A DNA stretch of 64,000 bases from assembly GCF_041765605.1 (NCBI RefSeq), contig NZ_CP168900.1, forward strand, positions 2,558,001 to 2,622,000, in the 5' to 3' direction. This DNA comes from Listeria monocytogenes (lineage in GTDB: Bacteria; Bacillota; Bacilli; Lactobacillales; Listeriaceae). The notes beneath the pieces are model-generated. The model worked only from the letters and a program-made list of their open reading frames with translations, searched no databases and was not told where the DNA came from. A program made the translations under genes and the position numbers. Positions 9,086 to 18,685 of the stretch are shown one piece after another (position 1 is the first letter of the stretch; each line of letters begins with the position of its first letter).

Positions 9086-9125
9086 AAAAAAGCACCTTTG
9101 TTTAAAACGACAAAGGTGCTTTTTA
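9086..9125 (-). terminator. Terminator of spl
   Basis: Stem AAAAAGCACCTTTGT / ACAAAGGTGCTTTTT with a loop of about 8 bases, within 20 bp of the spl stop; the T-run on the minus strand follows. Confidence 0.9.
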
Positions 9126-9140
9126 ACTTTTCAATAATGA

Positions 9141-10334
9141 TTAGAAGTTAGCTACACGGCCATATCCTACAAGATATTTAGCCCAGTAACCGCTAGTGAT
9201 GTTGTCATATTTAACGCCGTTGTTTTGAGCGTTAATCATTTGACCGCCACCAACGTAAATTCCAACGTGAGCAATTCCGCTACCGTAGTTAAAGAATACT
9301 AAGTCACCTGGTTTTGCTTGGCTAGCACTGATTTTTGATGCTGCTGCATATTGTCCACCAGATGTTCTTGGAAGAGAAACACCAGCTGCACGGAATGCAT
9401 AAGAAGTAAATCCAGAACAGTCAAACGCGCTTGGGCCGCTTGCGCCAAGGCTATAAGGTTTTCCTAGTTGTGCGTTAGCTGCAGCAATCATTGCTGAGTA
9501 TCCGCCACTAGATGGTGCTGCAGAACTTGGTGCTGAACTGTTGCTTGCTGATTCTACTTTTGCTTCTGATTTGTTGCTAGAAGTAGAAGCAGTATTTGTT
9601 GTTTGTCCAACGTTTGAAGATGTTGCTTCACGTAAAGCTGTTGCACGTGCAGTAGCTTCTTTAGCTGCTTTATCACGTTCGCTTACAAGACCAGCTTTTG
9701 CGTTTTCAGCACTTGCTTGATCAGAAGCTAGTTGAGCAACGATTGCTTCTTTTTCAGCTTTTTGTGCTTCGATTTTATTTTGTTGTGCTTCATATTCATG
9801 AATTGCTGTTGCTTGTTCTTCTTGTTTTTTCTTAACAGCAGTTTGTTTTGTTTTTAAAGCTTTTTCGTCATTTTGTTGATCTTCTAAAATGGATTTATCT
9901 GAATCAACTAATTGGTTAACTGCAGAAACACGACCAACTAAGTCAGAAAGGTTTTCTGCATCTAAGATAACTTCAAGATAAGCGTTAGAATTAGAAGTTT
10001 TTTGCATTGCACGAGCACGTTCTTTTAAAACGTTTTCGCGTTCTTTAATACGTTCATTGATACTTTTAATATCTTCATTAAGTTTTTTAAGTTCTTTGCC
10101 TGTTTTATCAAATTCTCCTTGTAAAGATTTAGCTTTTTCTTGAGCTTTCTCAAGGTCTGCTACTAAACCAGAAAGATCTGATTGTAAATCTGATTTTTTA
10201 GACTTGATGTCGTTGATTTTTTTATCTTGATTTTGGATGTCTGTATTCACGTCCGCAAAAACATTTGTCGTAAAAGCTGGCGTCAAACTGATAACTGCTG
10301 CGAGTGAGATCGCAATAAACGTATTCTTTTTCAA
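9141..10334 (-). CDS. spl: Secreted NlpC/P60 peptidoglycan hydrolase Spl (P45)
   Basis: Cell-wall endopeptidase known as P45 in Listeria. The signal peptide ends near residue 27 (VFA-D); a coiled coil of about 200 residues follows, then a Ser/Ala-rich linker, then a C-terminal NlpC/P60 domain with catalytic Cys306 (FDCSGF) and His356 (IAHVGIY). The start codon is TTG at 10332-10334, eight bases after a strong AGGAGG; no better ATG exists. The coiled coil resembles that of the neighbouring M23 protein, suggesting a duplicated targeting module. It lies directly downstream of ftsEX across an attenuator-like hairpin, consistent with FtsEX controlling hydrolase activity, as with CwlO in Bacillus. 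Confidence 0.95.
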   Translation of the reverse strand: MKKNTFIAISLAAVISLTPAFTTNVFADVNTDIQNQDKKINDIKSKKSDLQSDLSGLVADLEKAQEKAKSLQGEFDKTGKELKKLNEDIKSINERIKERENVLKERARAMQKTSNSNAYLEVILDAENLSDLVGRVSAVNQLVDSDKSILEDQQNDEKALKTKQTAVKKKQEEQATAIHEYEAQQNKIEAQKAEKEAIVAQLASDQASAENAKAGLVSERDKAAKEATARATALREATSSNVGQTTNTASTSSNKSEAKVESASNSSAPSSAAPSSGGYSAMIAAANAQLGKPYSLGASGPSAFDCSGFTSYAFRAAGVSLPRTSGGQYAAASKISASQAKPGDLVFFNYGSGIAHVGIYVGGGQMINAQNNGVKYDNITSGYWAKYLVGYGRVANF

Positions 10335-10348
10335 AAAGTTTACCTCCT

Positions 10349-10368
10349 AAAAAGCTCCCTAGCTTTTT
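10349..10368 (-). terminator. Hairpin between ftsX and spl, abutting the spl ribosome site
   Basis: Perfect 8-bp stem AAAAAGCT-AGGG-AGCTTTTT, whose 3' T-run is followed immediately by the AGGAGG of spl. It could terminate ftsEX messages, and in read-through messages it could shape access to the spl start. Which applies cannot be decided from sequence. Confidence 0.55.
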
Positions 10369-10409
10369 CTTTTAAATTATTTTTATTTCGAATCAAGTAA
10401 TTTTCTGAG

Positions 10410-11294
10410 TTAGACTTTCAAGAATCTGCGGATAGATATTACGCTTCCCCAAATTCCGATTAGTACGCCGATTGCAATAATCAAACCACTAATTTGATAG
10501 GCGAACGGTGTTGGAGGCAGAAGTGATAGTGAACTAGTCACTAACTTCGGATTCACCAAGTTGTAAATATTAACATAGCCTATGAATGTTAACACAACCG
10601 GGACAATCGAGCCAATTAATCCTAGCCAAGCACCTTCTAAAACGAAAGGCCAGCGTATGAACCAGTTGGTCGCTCCTACTAATTTCATTATTTCTATTTC
10701 TCTTCGACGGGAGAAAATCGCAATCTTGATTGTGTTTGATATTAAGAACATTGCTGTTAGTAATAACCCAATGCTTAGTATAATACCAGCATATCGTCCC
10801 CATTTCAAGGTATCAAACAATTTATCGACTGTTTTCTCACCATACTCTACATTATCTACATACTTTAATTTTTCTACTTTTTTAGCAATAGTCTTCGTTT
10901 GTGTTGGCTCTTTAGCCTCTACAACGAACACATCATATAGTGGATTATCTTGTTTAAACAATTCGAAGTTTTTGCCGTACGCACCAACTAATTTCTTCAA
11001 TTCATCATCTTTAGAAGAAAAGCTGACACTATCAACTCCATCAATCTTCTCAATGTTTTTCTCAAGTTCTTGCTGCTGTTTCTTGTCTGCGCTTAGAGAA
11101 ATATGTACGTTAATTTGTACATTGTTTTCTACATCTGTTGCAAGCTTGTTCATGTTGATCAATATTGCAAAAAACACGCTGACTAAGATAAGTGTTACTG
11201 TTACTGCACTCGCTGCTGCAAAGGTCATCCAACCATTCCGGTAAAGGCTTTTAAAACTTTCTCTTATATGTCTTCCTACAGTCCTAAATTTCAT
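10410..11294 (-). CDS. ftsX: Cell division ABC transporter permease FtsX
   Basis: Membrane partner of FtsE; in Gram-positives the complex activates peptidoglycan hydrolases rather than moving a substrate. TM1 lies near residues 20-45, then an extracellular loop of about 110 residues, then three helices near the C-terminus, the typical FtsX layout. I chose the ATG at 11292-11294 (MKFRTVGRH, 294 residues), preceded by AAGGAG nine bases upstream inside ftsE; the longer frame to 11336 lies wholly within ftsE. The two genes overlap by 11 bp, indicating coupled translation. spl and the M23 gene downstream encode the probable effectors. Confidence 0.93.
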   Translation of the reverse strand: MKFRTVGRHIRESFKSLYRNGWMTFAAASAVTVTLILVSVFFAILINMNKLATDVENNVQINVHISLSADKKQQQELEKNIEKIDGVDSVSFSSKDDELKKLVGAYGKNFELFKQDNPLYDVFVVEAKEPTQTKTIAKKVEKLKYVDNVEYGEKTVDKLFDTLKWGRYAGIILSIGLLLTAMFLISNTIKIAIFSRRREIEIMKLVGATNWFIRWPFVLEGAWLGLIGSIVPVVLTFIGYVNIYNLVNPKLVTSSLSLLPPTPFAYQISGLIIAIGVLIGIWGSVISIRRFLKV

Positions 11295-11970
11295 AGCCAT
11301 ATTCTCCTTGCTGCTCATCTCGAACAATTCTTCCATTCTCGATAGCTACTACCCGGTGTTTCAACGTGTTAACAATTTCTTTGTTGTGGGTTGCCATCAC
11401 GATGGTTGTTCCGCGATTGCTTATTTCTTCAAGGATATTCATGATTTCCCATGAAGTATCAGGATCCAGGTTACCGGTCGGTTCATCTGCTATTAATACT
11501 TTAGGCATATTCGCAATGGAGCGGGCAATGGATATCCGCTGTTGCTCACCACCGGAAAGTTCATCCGGCAACATTCTTACTTTATGCTTAAGGTTGACCA
11601 AGTCTAGCACTTCCATAACACGTTCTTTAATTACGGACGGCTCAGTTTCAACCACTTCCATCGCATAAGCAATGTTTTCATAAACTGTTTTGCTTTGAAG
11701 TAATTTGTAATCTTGGAATACCACGCCTACGTTACGACGTAAATATGGGATTTCACGATTTTTCATATTAATCAAATCAAATTTGTCTACGATGATTTTG
11801 CCTTTTGTCGCTCGTTCTTCTCTGTAAATCATTTTGATGAAGGTAGATTTACCAGCACCACTCGGACCTACTACATAAACAAATTCCCCTTCGCCAATGT
11901 TAATGTTGAGTCCATTAGCAGCAGTTATGCCGTTAGGGTATTTCTTATAAACATCTTCCATTAATATCAT
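11284..11970 (-). CDS. ftsE: Cell division ABC transporter ATP-binding protein FtsE
   Basis: Cytoplasmic ATPase of the FtsEX complex. It has Walker A GPSGAGKST (about 36-44), the signature LSGGEQQR, Walker B VLIADEPTGNLD and the switch histidine in ATHN. The 228 residues match the family. The ATG is preceded by AAGGTGAT. It overlaps ftsX by 11 bp and is the first gene of the ftsE-ftsX unit, behind a long leader region with an extended -10 promoter about 110 bp upstream. Confidence 0.95.
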   Translation of the reverse strand: MILMEDVYKKYPNGITAANGLNINIGEGEFVYVVGPSGAGKSTFIKMIYREERATKGKIIVDKFDLINMKNREIPYLRRNVGVVFQDYKLLQSKTVYENIAYAMEVVETEPSVIKERVMEVLDLVNLKHKVRMLPDELSGGEQQRISIARSIANMPKVLIADEPTGNLDPDTSWEIMNILEEISNRGTTIVMATHNKEIVNTLKHRVVAIENGRIVRDEQQGEYGYEI

Positions 11971-12427
11971 TTTATCACCTTACTATGCCTTTCTACTGAG
12001 TTACATTTTAGGTAATGCATGGTAACCATGAAGATGAGTTGTTGGCAGGTACGAATTTAAACTCACAACATAAGCTTAATTATACCATGACAGTTTTTCA
12101 TCTATAGGTTAATTGCATTACAATTATATTTCAGGGTGTGACAATATCTCAATTATTGTAATAGGAAATACGATTATTACGTCTATTTCCAATATATATT
12201 TGTCTGTGGTTTTAGTATTATTAAGACAAAATAAAAAAGAACCCACATTGGTCTTTTCTACTGCTAACATTGTAACTTGTTTTTACCCTAAATAACATTA
12301 CAGGTACATTAAAAATCATTACAGTTCTTGCTATCGGAATAGACCAATCCAGTGGAAATAGCCCAAAGTCTACAACTAGGCTAAACTCGTTTGTCATCAA
12401 ATTGTCAAAAAACAACCTGAAAAACTT
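11971..12427. other. 457-bp intergenic region upstream of ftsE
   Basis: No gene is supported here. The only clear element is an extended -10 on the minus strand, TGG-TATAAT at 12079-12087, about 110 bp before ftsE, which would give a leader of roughly 100 bases. Short open frames at 12113-12295 (plus) and 12221-12460 (minus) lack ribosome sites and have no recognisable sequence. Confidence 0.5.
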
Positions 12428-12476
12428 AAAAAAGTACCATTTCCTGACTGAAAAAGTCAAAAAATGGTACTTTTTT
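12428..12476 (-). terminator. Terminator of the prfB-yitT-family unit
   Basis: Long stem AAAAAAGTACCATTT / AAATGGTACTTTTTT that overlaps the last bases of the upstream gene's stop codon. The stem is symmetrical with A and T runs, so it could work in both directions. Confidence 0.88.
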
Positions 12477-13338
12477 ATGAAGTAAAGCCTTCACCCATTA
12501 CCTCACTTGCGCTCATTACGACCACAAATGCCTCTGGATCTATCTCTTTTATTACTTCTTTTAATCTTGAAAATTCACTTTGCGCAATGACACATAATAA
12601 AATTTGCTTATCATCCTCGGTATAGCCCCCTTTTGCGGAAAGACGAGTTATACCTCGGTCGATTTTAAACAGAATTGCTTGGCGAATTGCTTCTTGATTT
12701 TCAGAAATAATGAACACTGTTTTAGATTGATTTAAACCTACTTGCACTAAATCAATCGTTTTACTTGTAGCAAACAGTCCCACAAGTGCGTATAGTCCTG
12801 ACTCAATATCAAAAACAAACATCGCTGAAATAACAACAAAACCATCAATCAAAGCAACACAAATGCCCAATGTTAGATGGGAATATTTATGCAAAATTTG
12901 TGCTGCGACATCCGTTCCGCCTGTGGATGCTTTGCCCCGAAAAACGATACCAAGCCCCATCCCCACAAGTACACCGCCAAATAAAGCAGCAACTAAAGGT
13001 TCATGCGTCCATGGCTCCAAGCCTTGCGTTAAATACACAAAGAACGGCAAAAGCATCGTGCCGACAAAGGTCTTCAAGCCAAACTGATAACCTAAAAAGA
13101 ATAATCCCGCTAAAAATAAAGGAATATTAAATGCCCACTGAATAAAAGCTGGATTCCAACCTGTTAAATAGTTAATAATCGTACTAATCCCACTCACACC
13201 GCCAGATGCAACGTGATTTGGGAGCAGCAAAACATTAAAAGCAAGTGCGATAAGAGCCGCACCAATAACGACATAAACATACTCAATTAGTTTAGAAACA
13301 ACTGGGGATAGCGGTTGCTTCTTTCTTTTATTTGCCAT
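12475..13338 (-). CDS. YitT/YvjA-family membrane protein (DUF161-DUF2179)
   Basis: Function unknown. About five to six hydrophobic helices cover residues 14-190, with the glycine-rich loops GGVSGISTI and GKASTGGTDVAAQI typical of the YitT family; a soluble C-terminal DUF2179 domain (about 200-287) with a ferredoxin-like fold follows. The start lies only 5 bp after the prfB stop, so the two are cotranscribed; B. subtilis has yvjA in the same place after prfB. It may be a transporter or regulator of one, but nothing in the sequence identifies a substrate. Confidence 0.85.
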   Translation of the reverse strand: MANKRKKQPLSPVVSKLIEYVYVVIGAALIALAFNVLLLPNHVASGGVSGISTIINYLTGWNPAFIQWAFNIPLFLAGLFFLGYQFGLKTFVGTMLLPFFVYLTQGLEPWTHEPLVAALFGGVLVGMGLGIVFRGKASTGGTDVAAQILHKYSHLTLGICVALIDGFVVISAMFVFDIESGLYALVGLFATSKTIDLVQVGLNQSKTVFIISENQEAIRQAILFKIDRGITRLSAKGGYTEDDKQILLCVIAQSEFSRLKEVIKEIDPEAFVVVMSASEVMGEGFTS

Positions 13339-13343
13339 CTCTT

Positions 13344-14445
13344 TTATCCAATCCTAGAACGCAAATATGCATTGATAAAGTCGTCTAAATCTCCATCCAT
13401 TACCGCTTGAATATTACCGGTTTCGTAATTTGTGCGATGATCTTTCACCATGGAGTAAGGGTGGAAAACATAGGAACGAATTTGGCTTCCCCAACCAATT
13501 TCTTTTTGTTCTCCACGAATTTCTGCTAGCTCGCGTTCTTTTTCTTCTTGTTCTTTTTGATATAGTTTTGTTTTTAACATTTTCATTGCTTGTTCACGGT
13601 TCTTAAGCTGTGAACGTTCAGATTGACATGTTACGACAATCCCGGACGGAATATGCGTCATCCGAACTGCTGAGTCGGTTGTATTGATATGCTGTCCACC
13701 GGCACCAGTTGCGCGGTACGTATCAATTTTCAAATCTTCTGTACGAACTTCGATTTCAATATCGTCATCTAATTCTGGCATGACATCTACAGAAACAAAT
13801 GATGTATGACGTCTACCTGATGAATCAAATGGAGAAATACGTACAAGACGATGTACTCCTTTTTCCGCTTTTAAATAGCCGTATGCATTGTGCCCTTTGA
13901 TGAGTAATGTCACACTTTTAATTCCAGCTTCGTCACCTGCTTGATAATCCAGCATCTCCACTTTAAAGCCTTTTTTCTCAGACCAGCGTTGATACATGCG
14001 TAGTAACATCGAGCCCCAGTCTTGTGATTCGGTACCACCAGCACCTGGATGCAATTCTAAAATAGCATTATTTTTATCGTACGGGTCACTTAGCATTAGT
14101 TTTAATTCAAATTCACTAATAGTCGCCATATATGCTTTAATATCTTTTTCTAATTCTTCTTGTAAATCTTCATCTGCTTCTTCTTTTAATAGTTCCAGAC
14201 TAATTTCCATGCTTTCTTGTTCTTCTTCTAGGGCATGGAAAGCTTGGTATGTTTCTTTATATCCGTTTGACTCATTAATTACTTTTTGTGCAGCTTGTTG
14301 GTCATTCCAAAAATTCGGGTCCAACATTTGGTCTTCTAACTCAGCAATTCGAACCTCCATGCTGTCTAAGTCAAAGAGACCCCCTAAAGTCTTTGATTTG
14401 CTGTGCTGTTTTCTCTAGTTCATTACGAATTTCTGCTAATTCCAT
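13344..14445 (-). CDS. prfB: Peptide chain release factor 2, expressed by programmed +1 frameshift
   Basis: RF2 recognises UGA and UAA stops and triggers peptide release on the ribosome. The gene is in two frames. The first 24 codons run from the ATG at 14443-14445 to an in-frame TGA at 14371-14373; the body continues in the +1 frame from GAC at 14370-14372 to the stop at 13344. The TGA is preceded by CTT and by AGGGGG, the classic autoregulatory shift site: low RF2 slows termination and favours frameshifting. The body has the SPF stop-recognition tripeptide and the GGQ catalytic motif (GAGGQHIN). An unaware gene caller would start at the internal ATG at 14360. It lies downstream of secA across a terminator. 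Confidence 0.96.
14370..14385 (-). promoter_or_regulatory. RF2 programmed frameshift site
   Basis: Read on the minus strand the order is AGGGGG (14380-14385), TCT, CTT, TGA, C. The Shine-Dalgarno-like element three bases before the CTT slip codon and the TGAC stop context match the conserved RF2 recoding signal. Confidence 0.95.
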
Positions 14446-14488
14446 TCTAATTCCACCTTTTTTAAATTTACTTACAAACTTTCATAGC

Positions 14489-14515
14489 AAAAAGCGCCGT
14501 CTTTCAGGCGCTTTT
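14489..14515 (-). terminator. Terminator of secA
   Basis: AAAAGCGCC / GGCGCTTTT stem with an 8-base loop and a T-run on the minus strand, 13 bp after the secA stop. Confidence 0.92.
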
Positions 14516-14528
14516 AAATTGTTTCAAT

Positions 14529-17042
14529 CTATGCTTCTTTACCATGACAATTTTTATATTTTTTGCCGCTACCACAAGGGCATGGATCATTACGTCCAAT
14601 ATGTTGATCTTTGCGAATTGGTTGGCGTTTCGCTTCTGGTTTACCTTCAGCTGGATTAATTGCTTCTCCTTTGGCAACTTGCTCACGTTCAAGGTTTTGG
14701 CGAATTTCTGCTTTCATGATATAACGAGCAACATCTTCATCAATGGACGATACCATTGCTTCAAACATTTCGAAGCCTTCTGATTGATACTCACGAAGCG
14801 GATCAATTTGACCATAAGCTCGTAAATGAATACCGTCACGCAGATGATCCATCGCATCGATATGATCAACCCATTTAGTATCAACAACACGAAGCAATAC
14901 TACTTTTTCGAATTCGTTAAATTCTTCTGGAGGTAGTAGTGTTTCTTTTTCGTCGTAAGCTGCTTTGATTTTATCTAAAATTAGATTTTGAATATCTTCG
15001 CTTGTTCTATTTTGTAGATCTTCTAGCGTGATAGTGCCTTCAGGAAGTAAGTTCGCATCAACATAATCGATAATCCCTTGCAAATTCCACGCTTCTTCCG
15101 GTTCATGGCTTGATGCATTGCTAGAAACGATAAAGTTGACTGTACGTTGAATCATTTGTTCAATAATTTCACGTAAACTATTTTCCGCATTAATTACTTC
15201 ATAGCGTTGTTTATAGATAACTTCACGTTGCTGGCGAAGTACATCATCATATTGTAAAACTTGTTTCCGGGAATCAAAGTTATTTCCTTCCACACGTCTT
15301 TGTGCTGATTCAACTGCACGACTAACCATTTTACTTTGGATAGCATCTTCTGCCATGCCAAAACGTTCCATCATAGACTTCATATTGTCAGAGCCGAAGC
15401 GGCGCATCAATTCGTCTTCCATAGAAAGATAAAATTGCGTTACACCAGGATCCCCTTGACGTCCAGAACGACCACGTAACTGATTATCTATACGGCGAGA
15501 TTCATGACGTTCCGTACCTATAACTGCTAAACCGCCAGCTTCAATTGTACCTTCACCAAGTTTGATATCCGTACCACGACCAGCCATATTGGTTGCGATT
15601 ACTACCGCACCACGTTCACCGGCATTTTTGATGATATCAGCTTCACGTTCGTGTTGCTTCGCGTTTAATACATCATGTTTAATTCCTTTGCGTTTTAGTT
15701 TGCTAGAAATAAGTTCAGATGTTTCGATTGCAACAGTACCAACTAGCACAGGCTGACCTTTTGCGTGGCGTTCTGCGATATCTTCTACTACTGCATTAAA
15801 CTTTGCTTCAATCGTCGTAAAGATTAAATCTGGACGATCATCACGAATAATTACTTTATTAGTTGGTATTTCAATAACACGCATATTATAAATATCACGG
15901 AATTCTTCTTCTTCCGTTTTTGCAGTACCTGTCATCCCCGCAAGTTTTTTATACATACGGAAATAGTTTTGGAATGTAATTGTCGCCATTGTTTTGGACT
16001 CATTTTGAATTGTTACGCCTTCTTTTGCTTCAAGGGCTTGGTGTAAACCTTCGCTGAAACGACGTCCTTTCATAATACGACCAGTAAATTGGTCAACAAT
16101 TAGCACTTCATCCTCTTGAACAACATAATCGACATCTAGGCTCATTGTATAGTTCGCTTTCAACGCTTGAGCAATATGATGTAAGATTACTGTGTTTTCT
16201 AGATCAAAAAGGTTTTCTACATCAAAGTAGTTTTCCCCTTTTGTCATACCATCTTCGGTCAATTGAACAGATTTTGTTTTAATATCAACTGTATAATCTT
16301 CCTCTTCTGTAAGCGTGCGTACAAAAGTATTTGCGCGCACATATAAGATAGTTGATTTTTCCGCTTCACCAGAAATAATTAATGGCGTTCTAGCTTCATC
16401 GACCAAAATGGAATCGACTTCATCGATAACGGCAAAAGCTAGTGGACGTTGTACCATTTCCTCTTTGTAAACAACCATATTATCACGTAAATAGTCAAAT
16501 CCTAATTCATTATTTGTGCTATACGTAATATCACATGCATAAGCTTCTCGTTTTTCTGTGCTCGATAAAGCATTTAGGTTTAGCCCTACAGAAAGTCCAA
16601 GGAAATTGTATAAAACACCCATTTCTTCAGCATCACGATGAGCCAAGTATTCGTTGACTGTAACAACATGCACACCTTCACCAGAAAGCGCGTTTAAATA
16701 AACTGGTAGTGTCGCTGTTAACGTTTTACCTTCACCAGTTTTCATCTCGGCAATGTTACCTTCGTGTAGTACAATCCCACCCATTAATTGAACTTTAAAT
16801 GGATATAAGCCTAGCGCACGTTTCGCACCTTCTCTGGCAACAGCAAAAGCTTCTACCAATAAATCATCCAGCGTTTCACCTTTTTGAACACGCTCTTTAA
16901 ACTCTACTGTTTTTTCGCGTAGAGCATCATCCGAAAGAGCCGCAGTTTCATCTGCTAAAGCAATAATCTCATCTGCTTTTCTCTCCAAATATTTAACATC
17001 TTTTTTTCCTGATTCAAAAATCTTTTTCAATAGTCCAGCCAT
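14529..17042 (-). CDS. secA: Preprotein translocase ATPase SecA (SecA1)
   Basis: Motor of the Sec export pathway; it drives unfolded preproteins through SecYEG. It has Walker A KTGEGKT (101-107), the [13 protein letters not shown] Walker B region near 210, the helicase motif [10 protein letters not shown], and a C-terminal zinc domain with Cys821, Cys823, Cys832 and His833. This zinc tail and the 837-residue length identify the housekeeping SecA1 rather than the accessory SecA2 of Listeria. It is monocistronic, with its own promoter and terminator. Confidence 0.97.
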   Translation of the reverse strand: MAGLLKKIFESGKKDVKYLERKADEIIALADETAALSDDALREKTVEFKERVQKGETLDDLLVEAFAVAREGAKRALGLYPFKVQLMGGIVLHEGNIAEMKTGEGKTLTATLPVYLNALSGEGVHVVTVNEYLAHRDAEEMGVLYNFLGLSVGLNLNALSSTEKREAYACDITYSTNNELGFDYLRDNMVVYKEEMVQRPLAFAVIDEVDSILVDEARTPLIISGEAEKSTILYVRANTFVRTLTEEEDYTVDIKTKSVQLTEDGMTKGENYFDVENLFDLENTVILHHIAQALKANYTMSLDVDYVVQEDEVLIVDQFTGRIMKGRRFSEGLHQALEAKEGVTIQNESKTMATITFQNYFRMYKKLAGMTGTAKTEEEEFRDIYNMRVIEIPTNKVIIRDDRPDLIFTTIEAKFNAVVEDIAERHAKGQPVLVGTVAIETSELISSKLKRKGIKHDVLNAKQHEREADIIKNAGERGAVVIATNMAGRGTDIKLGEGTIEAGGLAVIGTERHESRRIDNQLRGRSGRQGDPGVTQFYLSMEDELMRRFGSDNMKSMMERFGMAEDAIQSKMVSRAVESAQRRVEGNNFDSRKQVLQYDDVLRQQREVIYKQRYEVINAENSLREIIEQMIQRTVNFIVSSNASSHEPEEAWNLQGIIDYVDANLLPEGTITLEDLQNRTSEDIQNLILDKIKAAYDEKETLLPPEEFNEFEKVVLLRVVDTKWVDHIDAMDHLRDGIHLRAYGQIDPLREYQSEGFEMFEAMVSSIDEDVARYIMKAEIRQNLEREQVAKGEAINPAEGKPEAKRQPIRKDQHIGRNDPCPCGSGKKYKNCHGKEA

Positions 17043-17131
17043 TTAAATTCTCCTCTACTGTTTTCGCTGTCATCACGCGGTTTCATCTATAATAACTTTC
17101 AGGAATTATCTTCATTTAAATATACAAACTA

Positions 17132-17161
17132 ATTCTATCACTTATTAACTAAAATATACAA
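17132..17161 (-). promoter_or_regulatory. Sigma-A promoter of secA
   Basis: TTGTAT (17156-17161), an 18-bp spacer and TAGAAT (17132-17137) preceded by TGA, an extended -10. It lies about 90 bp before the secA ATG. Confidence 0.65.
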
Positions 17162-17222
17162 CTGGTTATCTCTTTTTAATCAATAAAATTATCAAAATGC
17201 CATAAATTCCTCATCTTAAAGT

Positions 17223-17252
17223 AAAAAAATGGAGACCAAGATTGGCCCCCAT
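17223..17252 (-). terminator. Terminator of hpf
   Basis: Stem ATGGGGGCCAA / TTGGTCTCCAT (two G-U pairs, 2-base gap) followed by seven T on the minus strand. Confidence 0.88.
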
Positions 17253-17271
17253 CTGTAATTATTATTTTAAA

Positions 17272-17835
17272 TTAATTTGTTTCAATCAAACCATATTTAC
17301 CGTCTTTACGAGAATAAACAATATTGGTACCGTTTGTTTCCGCATCAGTGTAAACATAGAAACTATGACCCAGCAAATTCATTTGTAAAACAGCTTCTTC
17401 ACTATCCATTGGTTTCAATGAAAATTGTTTTGTTCTTACAATTTCAAGATCAAAATCACTTTCATTTTCTTCTGGTGGTGTGCTGCCATTAACATCTGAA
17501 TAAGCAAAATAATCTCTTTCTGCGCCTTTGTCGCGGAACTTGCGGTTTACTTTTGTTTTATGTTTGCGAATTTGTCTTTCTAATTTATCCACAATCAAGT
17601 CGATGCTAGCATATAAATCTCCACTTGTTTCTTCTGCACGTAGCACAAGATTTGGGAGCGGAATAGTCACTTCAACTTTCGCATTTTTATCGGAATATAC
17701 TTTTAAATTAACATGAACGTTAGCGTCTGGAGTTTCTGTAAAATATCGTTCTAGTTTATCGATTTTCTTTTCTACGTAATCTCGAATCGGTTCCGTTACT
17801 TCAATATTTTCACCACGAATGTTGTACTTAAGCAT
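17272..17835 (-). CDS. hpf: Long-form ribosome hibernation promoting factor
   Basis: Binds the 30S decoding region in stress or stationary phase and dimerises ribosomes into inactive 100S particles. Residues 1-100 form the HPF/YfiA domain (MLKYNIRGENIEVTEPIRDY); after a linker, about 130-187 form the dimerisation domain ending in GKYGLIETN. The 187 residues identify the long form. The start is the ATG at 17833-17835, with AAAGGAGG upstream; the longer frame to 17937 crosses the promoter. A sigma-B-type promoter lies 54 bp upstream, in line with the known stress induction of this gene in Listeria. Confidence 0.95.
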   Translation of the reverse strand: MLKYNIRGENIEVTEPIRDYVEKKIDKLERYFTETPDANVHVNLKVYSDKNAKVEVTIPLPNLVLRAEETSGDLYASIDLIVDKLERQIRKHKTKVNRKFRDKGAERDYFAYSDVNGSTPPEENESDFDLEIVRTKQFSLKPMDSEEAVLQMNLLGHSFYVYTDAETNGTNIVYSRKDGKYGLIETN

Positions 17836-17888
17836 AGCAATTCCTCCTTTGAAATAAAACAAAATAACGATAAAGAAGAGTATTCTTC

Positions 17889-17911
17889 TTACCCTTAGTC
17901 TACGTGAAAAC
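17889..17911 (-). promoter_or_regulatory. Sigma-B-type promoter of hpf
   Basis: GTTT (17908-17911), a 13-bp spacer and GGGTAA (17889-17894) on the minus strand match the sigma-B consensus GTTT-N13-15-GGGTAT with one mismatch. The position is right for hpf. Confidence 0.8.
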
Positions 17912-18028
17912 GATGTGTTTTGCAAACATTTGCACAAAGAGCTAAGAAGCTTACATTCACTTATCTTTATTTAGTATTTTATTCCACTAATCCCGCTTCC
18001 GCAAACCTCTTTTAGAAGAAAATATCAG

Positions 18029-18685
18029 CTATCTGAATATCGTTAGTGCACTTACCTTGTTCGCTCCGGATTCTTTTAAAATTTGCGCTGCCCGGTTAAG
18101 TGTACTTCCAGTGGTATAAATATCATCAAATAGAATGACTTCTGTTAACTCGCAATTCCCTTCGCCCGAAAAGTAAAATGCTTGTTCTGATGCCAATCGT
18201 TCTTTTTTTGTTTTTTTAGATTGCTTTTCTGTATGCTTTTTGGCTAAAAGTTCTTCGTAGATGATGCCAGATTGTTTTAACATCGCAGTTGTTTGATTGA
18301 AACCACGTTCTAATTTCCGTGTTTCGCTTACTGGAATTGGTACAATTATCTCCTTCTTATCTGCTAAAAAGTCGCTTAAGTCCTTTTTGAAAATGGCACC
18401 TATTTCGTAATCCCCTTGAAATTTAAACTTCTTCATATACTCTTTGGCAAAATCATTATAGCGATATATAGATATATTGCTATCTAAAAAACGAGTTCTA
18501 TTTTCGCAGTCTTCACAAATACTATCCGAGGATTCCTTGCTACATGTTTTACAGAGTGGGCCTATTAATTTTTCAAAACCTGCTAAACATTCATCGCAAC
18601 AAATGGATGTTTGCTTGAATAACCAACTTATTTCCCAACTTGCGCCTTGCTTAATTGGCTGAAAACAAAGTAAACAATTAATCAT
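18029..18685 (-). CDS. comFC: Competence protein ComFC (phosphoribosyltransferase-like)
   Basis: ComF-family protein required for efficient transformation in Bacillus, thought to act with ComFA on incoming single-stranded DNA. The N-terminal half has four CxxC-like cysteine pairs (CLLC, CCDEC, CKTC, CEDC), probably zinc-binding; the C-terminal half is a PRTase fold with the PRPP loop VILFDDIYTTGSTL. Its 218 residues are normal. It overlaps comFA by 8 bp (coupled). Listeria is not classically transformable, but the com machinery is intact and has been linked to phagosomal escape. Confidence 0.93.
   Translation of the reverse strand: MINCLLCFQPIKQGASWEISWLFKQTSICCDECLAGFEKLIGPLCKTCSKESSDSICEDCENRTRFLDSNISIYRYNDFAKEYMKKFKFQGDYEIGAIFKKDLSDFLADKKEIIVPIPVSETRKLERGFNQTTAMLKQSGIIYEELLAKKHTEKQSKKTKKERLASEQAFYFSGEGNCELTEVILFDDIYTTGSTLNRAAQILKESGANKVSALTIFR

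Noticed and set aside
12113-12460. Two short open frames between ftsE and the YitT-family gene
   Set aside because: No ribosome site, low-complexity content, and one runs into a terminator.
13344-14445. prfB as a frameshifted pseudogene
   Set aside because: The break is the canonical RF2 recoding site and all functional motifs are intact.
14288-14659. Plus-strand frame of 123 codons over the prfB start and secA end
   Set aside because: It overlaps two conserved genes and a terminator on the other strand and has no recognisable sequence.
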